DNA of 64,000 bases from Pelagibius marinus (GCF_014925385.1 NZ_JACSDK010000020.1:80855-144854); one strand, 5' to 3'; numbered from the stretch's first letter, positions 50,601 through 59,670 are shown. Notes: generated from the sequence alone by a model not told the origin. Translations and numbers: made by a program.

Positions 50601-52804
50601 ACCTGGATCATGAAGCTGCGTTCGCTGATGTTCACATGGGTCCAGGTATCGTCGTCACAGCTGACGATGGTGCGCTTGCGCGCGACGAGGCGCAGCAGGT
50701 AGCAGCAGGACACCGGGAAGGCGTCCGTCGCCACCGGGATGGTCAGGCGCATGGTCCCGCCGTGCCACACCGGGGGCACCGCCCCCAGCCCCTGCGCCGC
50801 GGCATAGGTCGCCGTAGCCTGGGCCGCCGGCGGCGACCAGGGCACCGGCGACGGCCCCAGGGGCGTCAGGCTGCCGAAGGGCAGCAGGCTGTGAACCTGG
50901 TCCTCGCCCCAGTGCGCATCCAGGGAGATGCGCGCCAGGTGGCCGTCGGGATCGTAGGCGGCGAAGTCGATCAGCACCTGATCGTTCGGCGTCACCGGCA
51001 CGTTGCCGCAGGGCGCCACCACGGTGAAGCTGCTGTCCGGGTGGAGGATCCGCACCGTGATGATGTCGGTGTCGGGCTCCGTGGTGCAGACGTGCACCGT
51101 CCCGGCGCCGCAGGCCTGGCCGTTGGCGTTGGTCGGTCCGCCCGTGGTCGTGCGGTTATCGAGCGCGACGACCAGGCCGTTGTCGTCCTGCGTACCGCAG
51201 AGCGGCAGCAGTTCCGACGCCCCCAGCTTACCGCCGCTGAGGGTCCAGCTCCTGAGCCGCAGGCGATAGCGCCCGTCGGTGAAGAGCCCCGCCGTCTTCC
51301 AGGTCATCAGGCGGTACATGGTGGTGCTCCACCAGAATCGCGAGGTACCCCAGCTCGGCAGGTCGTTGTCCTTCTCGAAGCGCTGACGGCTCTTGATCAC
51401 GTAGTGATCGGTGCCGCCGGTGTCCTCGACCAGGTTGAAGCCGAAGGGAACCGAATGCCAGTCGGGCGGGTCGGCGGTGCCCAGCTTGGGACCCCAATAG
51501 AGCCTGGTGAAGCCGCCGGCCGCGCTCGTCGGCATGGAGTTCCAGGTCATGCCGTCGTCGTCGGAATACTCGAACTCGTAGTAGTCGACGTCCGCGGCCA
51601 GACCGAAGCGGCCGCTGATCGGCACGTTGCCGGCATAGGGCCGGTCGCTCCAGGTGCCGCCGCCGGCCGGGTTGCGGAAGCCGTCGGTCGGCAGGGCGAC
51701 GCCCGGGGCCGCGGGCGGATTGCCGCCGATGTTGGCGATGAGGTCGCCGCAGATGCTGTCGATGACCAGGCAGTCGCCTTCCGGTTCGTCGAAGTCGCCC
51801 AGGCAGCAGGCCTCGTCGTTACTGACCAGGGAGACGTCGAGGGTGGTCGGGATGTTCCAGCGCGTATCCCAGATCGACTCCTCCAGCACCACGTGCTCCT
51901 GCCCGTCGCAGGTCTGCGTCGCCTCGAAGACGATGTCGGGATGGCAGTCCCACCACGGCAGCCAGGGACGCCATGGCCAGACCCGCAGCCGCTCCAGCTC
52001 GGGCAGGCGCGGCAGGCGCTTGATCAGGCGGTCGGCCAGCTTCGGCAGCCGTTCCGGGTCGATCGCGGTCACGCCGGGATTGGCCGGCACGCCGTCGTCG
52101 GACAGCAGGGTCTGGAAAACCTCCAGCGAGGGCTGCGGCGAGGGATCGCCGAGGCGCGGCAGATCGGGCTCGCGCAGCAGCTCGGGCTGGATGCGCTTGA
52201 CCAGGTCGGGCTCCAGCCGCCAGAAGCGGTGACGCCACCACCACCAGGGCCACCAGCCGCAGCACCAGCGGAACTTGATCTCGAAGGCGCCGTTGGCGTC
52301 AGTCGTGTCGCAGGCGATGAGCTGGCGGTTGCTCCACCACCAGAACCAGTCGACGTCGTAGGCGCAGACCTTGGCGCCGGGTACCGGGCTGCCGTCGGGA
52401 CAGCGCAGCACACCGCGTATCGTGAAGGTGCGGCACCAGCGCAGCCACCAGTACCAGTAGTAGGGAGAGATCACCACCGGCGACAGCTTCAGCTCGGGCT
52501 TGCCGGCCCACTGGCGGCCGCTGACGTCCAGGGTCACGGTCTGCAGCGCCAGCAACTCCTCGTCGGAGGCATCGACCGGCCCCACCGCGACACGCAGCTT
52601 CTTGGGCAGCGCCGCCAAGCTAAGGCTCGCCTGGCCCGTGCCTTCACGCCCCAGCTTCACCCTGTCGGAAACGACCTTTCCGTCACTGTCGCGGGCGACG
52701 ACCTTCAGCAGGGCGCCGCTGTCACGGTCGCCGATCCCGCTCGCATCGAGCGGCACGACCAGCTTGTAGGACTTCTTAGTCGGCTTCTTCTTTTCTTCGG
52801 CCAT
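50597..52804 (-). CDS. Large tryptophan-rich protein with regulatory-like beta domain, unknown
   Basis: A 735-residue protein with no signal peptide (start MAEEKKKPTKKSYKLVV) and a GGAGAG site. Residues 115-195 hold 16 Trp, in blocks YYWYWWLRW, DWFWWWSNR and CGWWPWWWWRHRFW. These blocks interrupt a carboxypeptidase-regulatory-like beta-sandwich: TFTIRGVLRCPDGSPVPGAKV, then ACDTTDANGAFEIKF. The middle (250-330) is Pro/Leu/Arg-rich; the rest is beta-rich with many Cys (DEACCLGDFDEPEGDCLVID). I cannot assign a function. It may be a surface or packaging protein, but that is a guess. The stop codon lies inside a palindromic repeat. Confidence 0.78.
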   Translation of the reverse strand: MAEEKKKPTKKSYKLVVPLDASGIGDRDSGALLKVVARDSDGKVVSDRVKLGREGTGQASLSLAALPKKLRVAVGPVDASDEELLALQTVTLDVSGRQWAGKPELKLSPVVISPYYWYWWLRWCRTFTIRGVLRCPDGSPVPGAKVCAYDVDWFWWWSNRQLIACDTTDANGAFEIKFRWCCGWWPWWWWRHRFWRLEPDLVKRIQPELLREPDLPRLGDPSPQPSLEVFQTLLSDDGVPANPGVTAIDPERLPKLADRLIKRLPRLPELERLRVWPWRPWLPWWDCHPDIVFEATQTCDGQEHVVLEESIWDTRWNIPTTLDVSLVSNDEACCLGDFDEPEGDCLVIDSICGDLIANIGGNPPAAPGVALPTDGFRNPAGGGTWSDRPYAGNVPISGRFGLAADVDYYEFEYSDDDGMTWNSMPTSAAGGFTRLYWGPKLGTADPPDWHSVPFGFNLVEDTGGTDHYVIKSRQRFEKDNDLPSWGTSRFWWSTTMYRLMTWKTAGLFTDGRYRLRLRSWTLSGGKLGASELLPLCGTQDDNGLVVALDNRTTTGGPTNANGQACGAGTVHVCTTEPDTDIITVRILHPDSSFTVVAPCGNVPVTPNDQVLIDFAAYDPDGHLARISLDAHWGEDQVHSLLPFGSLTPLGPSPVPWSPPAAQATATYAAAQGLGAVPPVWHGGTMRLTIPVATDAFPVSCCYLLRLVARKRTIVSCDDDTWTHVNISERSFMIQV

Positions 52805-53105
52805 AAGGCTCTCCGTTCCTTTACCGGGGTGTCGGATGCAGAGAGGTAGGTCCGGCGGCACGAAGCTGCGCCTTCCTGACAGCAAGCTTTGAAGGCAGGC
52901 ACCTGTCCCCGTGCCGCTTCGCTGCCTTTCTGTGCCCGGTGATGGCAACAGCTTCCGCCCCTCCCGCGCAACGGCGCAGAGGACTAGGGCATGTGTTAAA
53001 TTTGTGGGGAGGTCGGCGCAAATGTGCCGGTGTCTGCAACCTTCGCGCTGCCGGATTTCATGCCCGCGGACTCAATTACACCGGTGGTTGGCCCGCCGTT
53101 GACGG
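52805..53105 (-). promoter_or_regulatory. 301-bp intergenic stretch before the tryptophan-rich gene
   Basis: No gene is supported here. It should hold the promoter of the tryptophan-rich gene. I see no TGAACC-CGAC motif and no clear terminator for the trmJ end (stop at 53106). Confidence 0.35.
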
Positions 53106-53882
53106 CTAAGCGTCCCCGTCACCCTTCTTGCCACCCCGCAACGCCGAGATGATGCCGTGCAGCGTGTTGACCTCACCCTCGGTGGGGGCGATGCGGTGAA
53201 AGAGGCTGCGCAGGTTGCGCACCATGGTCGGGCGCTTTTCCGGCGGCCAGAGAAACCCCGTCTCATCGAGCGCGGCTTCCAGGCGCTCGAAGAAGTTCAC
53301 CATCTCCGCCTTGCTCGCGGGCGCGCCGGGCCCGGTCTCCAGCTTGCGCGGTGCCGTCTCGTCGGCGGCCAGGAACCAGGCATGCCCGACCAGCAGCACC
53401 GCCTGGGCCAGGTTCAGGGAGGAAAAGGCCGGATTGAGCGGCACGGTGAGCGCCGCATCGGCCAGCGCGATGTCGTCGTTGACCAGCCCGGAACGCTCAG
53501 GCCCGAACAGCAGGCCGGTCCTGTGGCCGGCTGCAGCCTCCGCTCGCAACTCGGCCGCCGCCTGGGCAGGCGTCACCACCGGCTTCGCCATGCCGCGCGG
53601 GCGCGCCGTCGTCGCGTAGACCCTCTGCAGGTCGGCCACGGCCTCTTCCGTCGTGTCGAAGAGGCGCGCCCCGGCAATGACCTGGCTCGCGCCGGAGGCC
53701 GCCGCCTCCGCCTTCTCGCTGGGCCAGCCGTCACGCGGGCGCACGAGACGCAGCTCGGTCAGGCCGCAGTTCAGCATGGCGCGGGCCACCATGCCGATGT
53801 TCTCGCCCAGCTGCGGGTCGATCAGGATGACCGCCGGGCCGGGCGCCAGGTCTGCTTCGCGGGTGCGGTCGGTGCCGGACAA
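53106..53882 (-). CDS. trmJ: tRNA (cytidine/uridine-2'-O-)-methyltransferase TrmJ-like
   Basis: A 258-residue SPOUT methyltransferase: PAVILIDPQLGENIGMVARAMLNCGL (motif 1, in two blocks), TGLLFGPERSGLVNDDI (motif 2), and VPLNPAFSSLNLAQAVLLVGH (motif 3). TrmJ methylates position 32 of the anticodon loop of certain tRNAs. The start seems to be TTG at 53882 (LSGTDRT...), 17 bp beyond the DUF2927 stop, because upstream codons overlap that gene and are not conserved. No ATG fits. Confidence 0.9.
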   Translation of the reverse strand: MSGTDRTREADLAPGPAVILIDPQLGENIGMVARAMLNCGLTELRLVRPRDGWPSEKAEAAASGASQVIAGARLFDTTEEAVADLQRVYATTARPRGMAKPVVTPAQAAAELRAEAAAGHRTGLLFGPERSGLVNDDIALADAALTVPLNPAFSSLNLAQAVLLVGHAWFLAADETAPRKLETGPGAPASKAEMVNFFERLEAALDETGFLWPPEKRPTMVRNLRSLFHRIAPTEGEVNTLHGIISALRGGKKGDGDA

Positions 53883-53898
53883 GGGTCTATCGCGCGTT

Positions 53899-54681
53899 CT
53901 ATTGCGGCAGCAGGGTTTTGGCGCGCTGCACCGCGTCGGCCAGCGGCATGCCGACCTTGAGGTCCTCATGGTAGAGCAGGCGGAAGACCGCCCGCCCGAG
54001 AGGCGTGAGCACCGGACCGCTGTCGCTGTCGCCGACGAGGCCGGTCAGCTCCGGGCCCAGGGTGACTCCGCCCAGGCCCCAGACGGTCGCCAGGATGAAG
54101 GCGGCCTCGCGCGCGCGCAGCGGCTCGTCATTGGCGAGCAGCACGACACCGCGGCGCTGCTGATCCTTGTCGAAAGCGAACATGAAGGGCCAGGTGCCCA
54201 GTTCGAAGCGCGCCAGCATGCCCTTGTTGAAGCCGCCGGCGGTGGCGATGTCCGCCAGCTCGAGGCGTGAGCCGACGATGATCACCAGCTGCGCCTCGGG
54301 CGCCAGCGTGGCGAGGTCCTGCTCCGGCATCACCAGCGGCCCCGTCTCGCGCACCGCGATCTCCAGGCCGGTGGCCTCGGCGAAGGGCGCCGCCGCGCCC
54401 TCCAGCATGGGCCGCAACTCCGCGGCGTTGTCCGCGAAGAGCGCGATCCCCAAACCGCCGGTACGGCGCCAGAAGGATTCCTGGGGCAAGCCGAAGAGCG
54501 GCCGCGCCTCTCCGCGGTCGACAAGACGGGTGAAAGCCGCCAGCACTTCGGCCGGGCCGGCCGTCTCGCCCTCGCTCGCCTCCACCGCGGAAGGCGCGTC
54601 CGAAGGGCTCTCCGTCTGGGCGCCCAACGGCAGGGGCAGCAGGACCAGGAAGGCGACGAGCAAGGTGGCGACGCGGTTCAT
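53899..54681 (-). CDS. DUF2927-domain exported protein
   Basis: A 260-residue exported protein: signal ending near GA|QTES and then an acidic linker, then the DUF2927 domain starting FWRRTGGLGIALFADNAAEL (RW-G-G-hydrophobic pattern) and ending FRLLYHEDLKVGMPLADAV. Members appear often in alphaproteobacteria; function unknown. The ATG overlaps the cimA stop by four bases (54678-54681), so they are coupled. Confidence 0.82.
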   Translation of the reverse strand: MNRVATLLVAFLVLLPLPLGAQTESPSDAPSAVEASEGETAGPAEVLAAFTRLVDRGEARPLFGLPQESFWRRTGGLGIALFADNAAELRPMLEGAAAPFAEATGLEIAVRETGPLVMPEQDLATLAPEAQLVIIVGSRLELADIATAGGFNKGMLARFELGTWPFMFAFDKDQQRRGVVLLANDEPLRAREAAFILATVWGLGGVTLGPELTGLVGDSDSGPVLTPLGRAVFRLLYHEDLKVGMPLADAVQRAKTLLPQ

Positions 54682-56291
54682 TCTGCGACTTCCTGCGGAA
54701 CAGAGGCGCCGTCCTGGAACAGCTTCCAGGTAATGCCGTCATGCAAAGCGTTGAAGGAAGCGTCGATGATGTTGGTCGACACGCCGATGGTGGTCCAGCG
54801 CCGGCCGCTGGCGTCGGCGCTTTCGATCATCACGCGGGTCACGGCGCGGGTGCCGGCCTGCGGCGTGAGAATGCGTACCTTGTAGTCCACCAGCCGCATG
54901 TCCTGAAGCTGCGGATAGATCGGCACCAGGGCCTTGCGCAGGGCGGTGTCCAGCGCGTTGACCGGACCGTTGCCGTCGGCCACCTCCATCTTGGCGTGGC
55001 CGGCGACCTCCAGGGTCACCGTCGCCTCGGACTCGGTGACCAGCTCGCCCTTCGCGTTCCAGCGCCGGTCGTCCATGATGCGGAAACGGGTGAGCGAGAA
55101 GTAGCTCGGCACCTCGCCGCGCGCGCGCCGGGCCAGCAGCTCGAAGGAAGCCTCGGCGCCATCGTAGGCGTAACCCTCGAACTCCCGCGCCTTTACCTCT
55201 TCGACCAGCTTGTTGACGCCGGGATCCTTGGGGTCCAGCTCGATGCCGACCTCGCTGAGGCGCGCCAGGATGTTGGAGCGTCCCGCCTGGTCGGAGACGA
55301 CGATGTGGCGGCGGTTGCCGACCAGCGCCGGGTCTATGTGCTCGTAGGTGCGCGGGTCCTTGGCGACGGCGGAGACATGCAGGCCGCCTTTGTGCGCGAA
55401 GGCCGACTCGCCGACGTAGGCGGCGTTGCGCGTCGGCTGGCGGTTGAGGCGCTCGTCGAGCAGCCGCGACACATGGGTAAGCTGCGACACGCCGTGATCG
55501 TCGATGCCGATGTCGTAGTCGCTCTTCAGCTTCAGCGAGGCGATGAGCGAGATGATGTTGGCGTTGCCGCAGCGCTCGCCCAGGCCGTTGATGGTGCCCT
55601 GCACCTGGCGCGCGCCCGACTTGAGGGCGGCCAGGGAGTTGGCCACCGCGTTCTCGGTGTCGTTGTGGCAGTGGATGCCGACGTGGCTGCCGGGGATCCT
55701 TTCGCAGACCTCGGCCACGATGCGCTCGACCTCCTGCGGCAGGGTGCCGCCGTTGGTGTCGCAGAGCACCACCCAGCGGGCGCCGGCCTTGTGCGCCGCT
55801 TCGACGCACTCCAACGCGTAGGCCGGGTTGGACTTGTAGCCGTCGAAGAAATGCTCGGCGTCGAACATCACCTCGTCCTTGCGGGTCAGCGCATGGGCCA
55901 CGGACTCAGCGATCATGGCGACGTTCTCTTCGCGCGGGATCTCCAGGGCCACGTCGACGTGGAAGTCCCAGGACTTGCCGACCATGCAGATGGCGTCGGC
56001 CTTGGAGTTCAAGAGCGCGGCCAGGCCCGGATCGTTGTCGGCGCTGCGCCCGGGCCGGCGCGTCATGCCGAAGGCGACGAAGCGGCTGGTCTTGAAGTCC
56101 GGCGGATCGGCGAAGAAGGCGTCGTCGGTGGGATTGGCGCCGGGCCAGCCGCCCTCGACATAGTCGAGGCCCAGCTTGTCGAGCGCGCGCGCGATCGCGC
56201 CCTTGTCGGGGACCGTGAAGTCCACGCCCTGGCTCTGCGCCCCGTCACGCAGGGTCGAATCGAAGAGATAGACCCGCTTGTCGTTTACCAT
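54678..56291 (-). CDS. cimA: Citramalate synthase
   Basis: A 537-residue enzyme of the isopropylmalate synthase/homocitrate synthase family. The N-terminal TIM barrel has VYLFDSTLRDGAQSQGVDF (metal Asp in DSTLRDG), GANPTDDAFF, and the metal His pair in VGIHCHNDTENAVANSL. The C-terminal LeuA-type regulatory domain lies near residues 400-530 (LVDYKVRILTPQAGTRAV). Length and the GGWPGANPTDDAFF motif are typical of CimA, which condenses pyruvate and acetyl-CoA for isoleucine synthesis. It could also supply other products. Confidence 0.93.
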   Translation of the reverse strand: MVNDKRVYLFDSTLRDGAQSQGVDFTVPDKGAIARALDKLGLDYVEGGWPGANPTDDAFFADPPDFKTSRFVAFGMTRRPGRSADNDPGLAALLNSKADAICMVGKSWDFHVDVALEIPREENVAMIAESVAHALTRKDEVMFDAEHFFDGYKSNPAYALECVEAAHKAGARWVVLCDTNGGTLPQEVERIVAEVCERIPGSHVGIHCHNDTENAVANSLAALKSGARQVQGTINGLGERCGNANIISLIASLKLKSDYDIGIDDHGVSQLTHVSRLLDERLNRQPTRNAAYVGESAFAHKGGLHVSAVAKDPRTYEHIDPALVGNRRHIVVSDQAGRSNILARLSEVGIELDPKDPGVNKLVEEVKAREFEGYAYDGAEASFELLARRARGEVPSYFSLTRFRIMDDRRWNAKGELVTESEATVTLEVAGHAKMEVADGNGPVNALDTALRKALVPIYPQLQDMRLVDYKVRILTPQAGTRAVTRVMIESADASGRRWTTIGVSTNIIDASFNALHDGITWKLFQDGASVPQEVAE

Positions 56292-56390
56292 GATCCCGTC
56301 CTGACCCGCTCCCCGCGGAGGCCAAGCCCAAAAAAACGCCCCCGGGGCCGCTATTCAGCACAGCCCGGGGGGTACGTCAACTTGGGGCTC

Positions 56391-57155
56391 CTAATAGATG
56401 TGCAGCCCGCCGTTCACGGAGAGCACGCTGCCGGTGACGTAGGCCGAGAGGCCGGAGGCCAGGTAGAGGCAGGTATCGGCGATATCCTCGGGGGTGCCGA
56501 GGCGGCCCAGCGGCACGGTCTTGGCGATGCGCACCTTGTCCTCCGGGGTCATGCGGCCCTTGGTGAAATCGTTGTCGATGACCCCGGGCGCCACTGCGTT
56601 GACCCGGATGCCGTCGCCGGCCAGCTCCCGCGCCAGGGCCTTGGCCAGGCCGAAGATCCCCGATTTGGCCGCGGCGTAGTGCGAGCGGCCGAAGAGGCCG
56701 CCGCCGACCTGCCCGGCGATGGAGGAGATCATGACGATGGAACCGCCGCCCCTGGCCTTTACCTGGGCTGATTTCATGTGGGGCGCCGCGGCCTGGGCCA
56801 TGTTGAAGTTGCCGCGCAGGTTCACGTCCATCACCAGATCGTATTCCGCCGCGTCGATCTCCTCCAGCGGGGTGCCGAAGACCACCCCGGCGTTGCCGAC
56901 CAGGATGTCGATGCCGCCCAGCTCGCCGGCCACGCGCTCCAGGGCCTTGCCGCAGGCGGCCCGGTCGCGCACGTCGCAGACATGGCCGACGTGTTCGGGC
57001 CCGAGCTCGCGCGCCGCCGCCGCCGGATCGCACTCCATCAGGTCGAGCAGGGCCACGCGGGCGCCTTCGCGCGCGAAGCGCCGCGCCGTCGCCCGCCCGA
57101 TCCCCGCCGCCGAAGCGGCGCCGGTCACCACGGCCACCTTGTCGCGCAACAGCAT
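56391..57155 (-). CDS. SDR-family oxidoreductase, FabG-like
   Basis: A 254-residue SDR with VAVVTGAASAAGIGRATARRF (note the longer AASAAGIG loop), NAGV, and the catalytic ISSIAGQVGGGLFGRSHYAAAKSG. The Asp in VALLDLME after the second strand favours NAD. GAGGGGAGGGAG precedes the ATG at 57155. The longer upstream frame is not conserved. Its terminal strand SVLSVNGGLHIY is typical of FabG-like enzymes. Substrate unknown. Confidence 0.9.
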   Translation of the reverse strand: MLLRDKVAVVTGAASAAGIGRATARRFAREGARVALLDLMECDPAAAARELGPEHVGHVCDVRDRAACGKALERVAGELGGIDILVGNAGVVFGTPLEEIDAAEYDLVMDVNLRGNFNMAQAAAPHMKSAQVKARGGGSIVMISSIAGQVGGGLFGRSHYAAAKSGIFGLAKALARELAGDGIRVNAVAPGVIDNDFTKGRMTPEDKVRIAKTVPLGRLGTPEDIADTCLYLASGLSAYVTGSVLSVNGGLHIY

Positions 57156-57348
57156 GAACTCCCTCCCCTCTTTTATTCTTGATCCGGCCATTCTTCGCGG
57201 ACCGCAACACTTTGCAAGACCACCCCAAGGGTAACGGCACAAAGTCAGCGCGCAAATTCCGGATACAAGATGCGGATAGAGCGCGCCATCCCGGCCCCCT
57301 AGCCTGAATGTCATGACAACAGCTGCCAAACCCCACTTGCGCTACGGA

Positions 57349-58299
57349 TCACTTCAAGGGCACGTCCTGCGGCAGCGGGGTGGCGCCGTGGGTGAAACTG
57401 CGCCCCTCCTCCACCAGCCAGTCCCGAAAGGCAATGACCTTGGGCTTGCGCGCGGCGGCCGGCGTGGTGAGGGCGAAATAGCTCATGGAGCCTTCGATGG
57501 CCCGGTCGAAGAGGCGGACCAGCCGACCGGCCCGCAGGTCGTCGTCGGCCAGCGCCGCCCAGGTCAGCGCCACGCCCTGGCCATGCATCGCCGCCTGCAG
57601 CAGCATGTAGCTGCTGGGAAAGGTGGGGCCCAGCTTGGCATCCACGCCGTCGACGTTCAGCAGCGCCAACCAGACCTCCCAGTTGGCCATGGAGTTCACC
57701 TCCAGCCGCACCGACTCGCTGTGCAGCAAGGTGTGGTGGCGGAGGTCGCTCGGTCGCTTCAGCGGCGGCCCCTTGGACAGCAGCAGCGGACTGGCCACGG
57801 CGAAGACCGTCTCGTGCATGAAGGGCACCGCCGCCAGCTCCGCGAAGGGGCCCTGGCCGAAGCGGATCGCCATGTCGACGCTGTCCGACTCGGCCAGCAG
57901 GTCGATCACCATGGGGTCGGGGCGGATGCGCAGATCGACCTCCGGGTGACGCTCGTAGAAGCGGCCGAGTCGCGGGATCAGCCATTTGACCGCCAGGGAG
58001 GGGCTGACAGAGACTGTCAGGATACCGCCCTCCTCCGGCTGGCGCAGTTCCTCGATCTTGTCGAAGAGGCGGCGGAAGGCCCGCTGCGCCGTCTCGGCCA
58101 GGGCCTCGCCCTTCTCGGTCAGTGTCAGGCCGCGCGCGCCGCGATGAAACAGGGCAAAGCCCAGGCTGGCCTCCAGCTGCTTGATCTGCTGACTGACGGC
58201 GCCCTGGGTGACGTGCAGCTCGGCCGCCGCCTTGGTGAAGCTCAGGTGCCGGGCCGCGACCTCGAAGGTGCGCAGAGCCGGCAGCGGCGGAGCGGCCAT
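57349..58299 (-). CDS. LysR-family regulator, GcvA-like
   Basis: A 316-residue protein with a LysR helix-turn-helix: LPALRTFEVAARHLSFTKAAAELHVTQGAVSQQIKQLE split in two helices, the pattern of the GcvA/AmpR subgroup. The effector domain starts ILTVSVSPSLAVKWLIPRLG, also typical. GcvA regulates glycine cleavage, but the subgroup is broad. The intergenic space to the divergent DUF1127 gene has two overlapping dyads, candidate operators. Confidence 0.9.
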   Translation of the reverse strand: MAAPPLPALRTFEVAARHLSFTKAAAELHVTQGAVSQQIKQLEASLGFALFHRGARGLTLTEKGEALAETAQRAFRRLFDKIEELRQPEEGGILTVSVSPSLAVKWLIPRLGRFYERHPEVDLRIRPDPMVIDLLAESDSVDMAIRFGQGPFAELAAVPFMHETVFAVASPLLLSKGPPLKRPSDLRHHTLLHSESVRLEVNSMANWEVWLALLNVDGVDAKLGPTFPSSYMLLQAAMHGQGVALTWAALADDDLRAGRLVRLFDRAIEGSMSYFALTTPAAARKPKVIAFRDWLVEEGRSFTHGATPLPQDVPLK

Positions 58300-58323
58300 C
58301 AGCGAAACTCCCGAGTCTTCTCC

Positions 58324-58350
58324 GCATTAGTTCGGCTAATGCTAAGCATT
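58324..58350. promoter_or_regulatory. Overlapping dyads between the GcvA-like and DUF1127 genes
   Basis: GCATTAG (58324-58330) with CTAATGC (58336-58342), seven perfect pairs; and AATGCT (58338-58343) with AGCATT (58345-58350). A further CTAATCAGGTGACCTAAT lies at 58438-58455. These are candidate LysR sites controlling both genes. Confidence 0.5.
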
Positions 58351-58453
58351 ATAAATCGTCGTTTGCCCGTTTTCAGGAATCGCACGATATTTCTGGTCAG
58401 AAGCGAGCCCTTCTGTCAATGCCCCCCGCAACCCCAGCTAATCAGGTGACCTA

Positions 58454-58747
58454 ATGACGAGCCTTTCCACCGGGGCCTCCCGCAGGGTCCCCGCCACCCC
58501 CCGTCTCCCCAACTCGCCGGACGCCGACCTCGGCCGGCCGGAGCTGCGTTGGCAGCGCGCCGGCAACCCCCTGGGCCGCGCCCTGCTGTGGGCCTTCTTC
58601 ACCGCTGCGGCTCCGCTGGTGCTCTGGCAGCACCGCCTGCGCGAGCGAAATTCCCTCGAGCGCCTGCCCGACTACATTCTGCGTGACATCGGCCTCGACC
58701 CCCAGGACGTGCACGAGGAAGCGAGCAAGCCTTTCTGGCGGGCCTAG
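58454..58747 (+). CDS. DUF1127-domain small protein
   Basis: A 97-residue protein whose end has the DUF1127 pattern RNSLERLPDYILRDIGLDPQDVHEEA (LxxLPDxxLxDIGL). Members are small, Arg-rich, often expressed under stress and bind RNA or regulate phosphate and carbon use in alphaproteobacteria. It starts ATG with AGGTGA upstream. Divergent from the GcvA-like gene. A terminator follows. Confidence 0.85.
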   Translation: MTSLSTGASRRVPATPRLPNSPDADLGRPELRWQRAGNPLGRALLWAFFTAAAPLVLWQHRLRERNSLERLPDYILRDIGLDPQDVHEEASKPFWRA

Positions 58748-58786
58748 ATCGAATACGCCAGAACCCTCTTAACCTGCTGACTCACA

Positions 58787-58823
58787 GCGGCGGGAGCCTA
58801 ACGGCTCTCCGCCGTCTTTTTTT
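58787..58823 (+). terminator. Terminator of the DUF1127 gene
   Basis: GGCGGGAGCC (58789-58798) pairs with GGCTCTCCGCC (58803-58813; one bulged T) around TAAC, then GTC and seven T residues. Confidence 0.9.
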
Positions 58824-58834
58824 CCGAGACACGC

Positions 58835-58898
58835 CCCGCCCTTAAAGCTTCCCGCCCTTAAAGCTTCCCGCCCTTAAAGCTTCCCGCCCTTAAAGCTT
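58835..58898 (+). repeat. Four perfect tandem 16-bp repeats
   Basis: CCCGCCCTTAAAGCTT four times in a row (58835, 58851, 58867 and 58883). The unit contains TTAA and AAGCTT. The array ends 33 bp before the -35-like block of the DUF1287 promoter motif, so it may hold binding sites for a regulator. Perfect identity suggests a recent slippage expansion. Confidence 0.9.
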
Positions 58899-58931
58899 CT
58901 CAGGGCCGCCACAAATCCGCCGCATCGCCGG

Positions 58932-58958
58932 GTGAACCTGCCGCCGGTTCCGCGCGAC
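58932..58958 (+). promoter_or_regulatory. ECF-type promoter motif of the DUF1287 gene
   Basis: GTGAAC followed by C (58932-58937) lies 17 nt before CGAC (58955-58958), which continues CAAC. CGAC is 30 nt from the start codon. It is the only plus-strand copy and matches the paralogue promoters, especially that of paralogue 2 (GTGAACCTG against GTGAACCTC). Confidence 0.6.
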
Positions 58959-58988
58959 CAACTGCCGAGCAAAAGGGAGAAGTGATCC

Positions 58989-59660
58989 ATGCCTGCTTCG
59001 ACGCTGCGTACACGGCGCCACTGCCTCTGCGTCCTCGCCGCGGGCCTGGCCCTCGCTGCGCTGCCGCCGGCCCGGCCCGCCGCCGCGGCGCTCACGTCGC
59101 AAATGCTGGCGGCGCGGCTCAACGCCGCCGCCCTGGCGCGCACCCGGGCAAGGGTGGTCTACGACCCCGCCTATGTGCGCCTCGCCTACCCCGGCGGCGA
59201 CGTGCCGGCGGACCGGGGCGTCTGCGCCGACGTGGTGATCCGCAGCTACCGCGCCCTCGGCATCGACCTGCAGCAGCTGGTGCACGAGGACATGCGCGCC
59301 GCCTTCGATGCCTATCCCAGGCATTGGGGTCTCAGCCGGCCCGACCGCAACATCGACCACCGCCGGGTGCCCAATCTGGAGACCTTCCTGCAACGCCAGG
59401 GCGCCGCCCTGCCGGCCAGCGACGACCCGGCGGACTACCGGCCCGGCGACCTGGTGGCCTGGAACCTCAGAGGGTCTTCAGGCTTCCTGCCGCACATCGG
59501 CATCGTGACGGACCAAAGGGGGATCACCGGGCGGCCCAAGGTGGTGCACAACATCGGCGCCGGGCCGCGCCTGGAGGACGTGCTCTTCAACTGGTCGATG
59601 ACCGGCCACTACCGCTGGCTGCCCCTGGATCTGGCCAAGGACGACCTGGCTTCCGACTAA
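58989..59660 (+). CDS. DUF1287 exported NlpC/P60-like protein
   Basis: A 223-residue exported protein: signal ending near AAA|ALT (residue 34), then DUF1287, a papain-like fold with Cys79 (DRGVCADVVIRSYRALGID) and His169 (GFLPHIGIVTD). The DRNIDHRRVPNLETFL block is also typical. These look like a catalytic pair, possibly acting on cell-wall peptides or amides, but no reaction is known. GGGAGAAGTGATCC precedes the ATG. Four tandem 16-bp repeats and the ECF-type motif lie upstream. Confidence 0.88.
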   Translation: MPASTLRTRRHCLCVLAAGLALAALPPARPAAAALTSQMLAARLNAAALARTRARVVYDPAYVRLAYPGGDVPADRGVCADVVIRSYRALGIDLQQLVHEDMRAAFDAYPRHWGLSRPDRNIDHRRVPNLETFLQRQGAALPASDDPADYRPGDLVAWNLRGSSGFLPHIGIVTDQRGITGRPKVVHNIGAGPRLEDVLFNWSMTGHYRWLPLDLAKDDLASD

Positions 59661-59670
59661 CGGGAAAGAA

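Noticed and set aside
54741..56771. A 676-codon plus-strand frame opposite cimA and the SDR gene
   Set aside because: Composition is low-complexity (Gly, Val, Ala, His), and it lies opposite two recognisable genes.
58835..58898. Tandem 16-bp repeats as a CRISPR array
   Set aside because: The units are contiguous without spacers and no cas genes are near.
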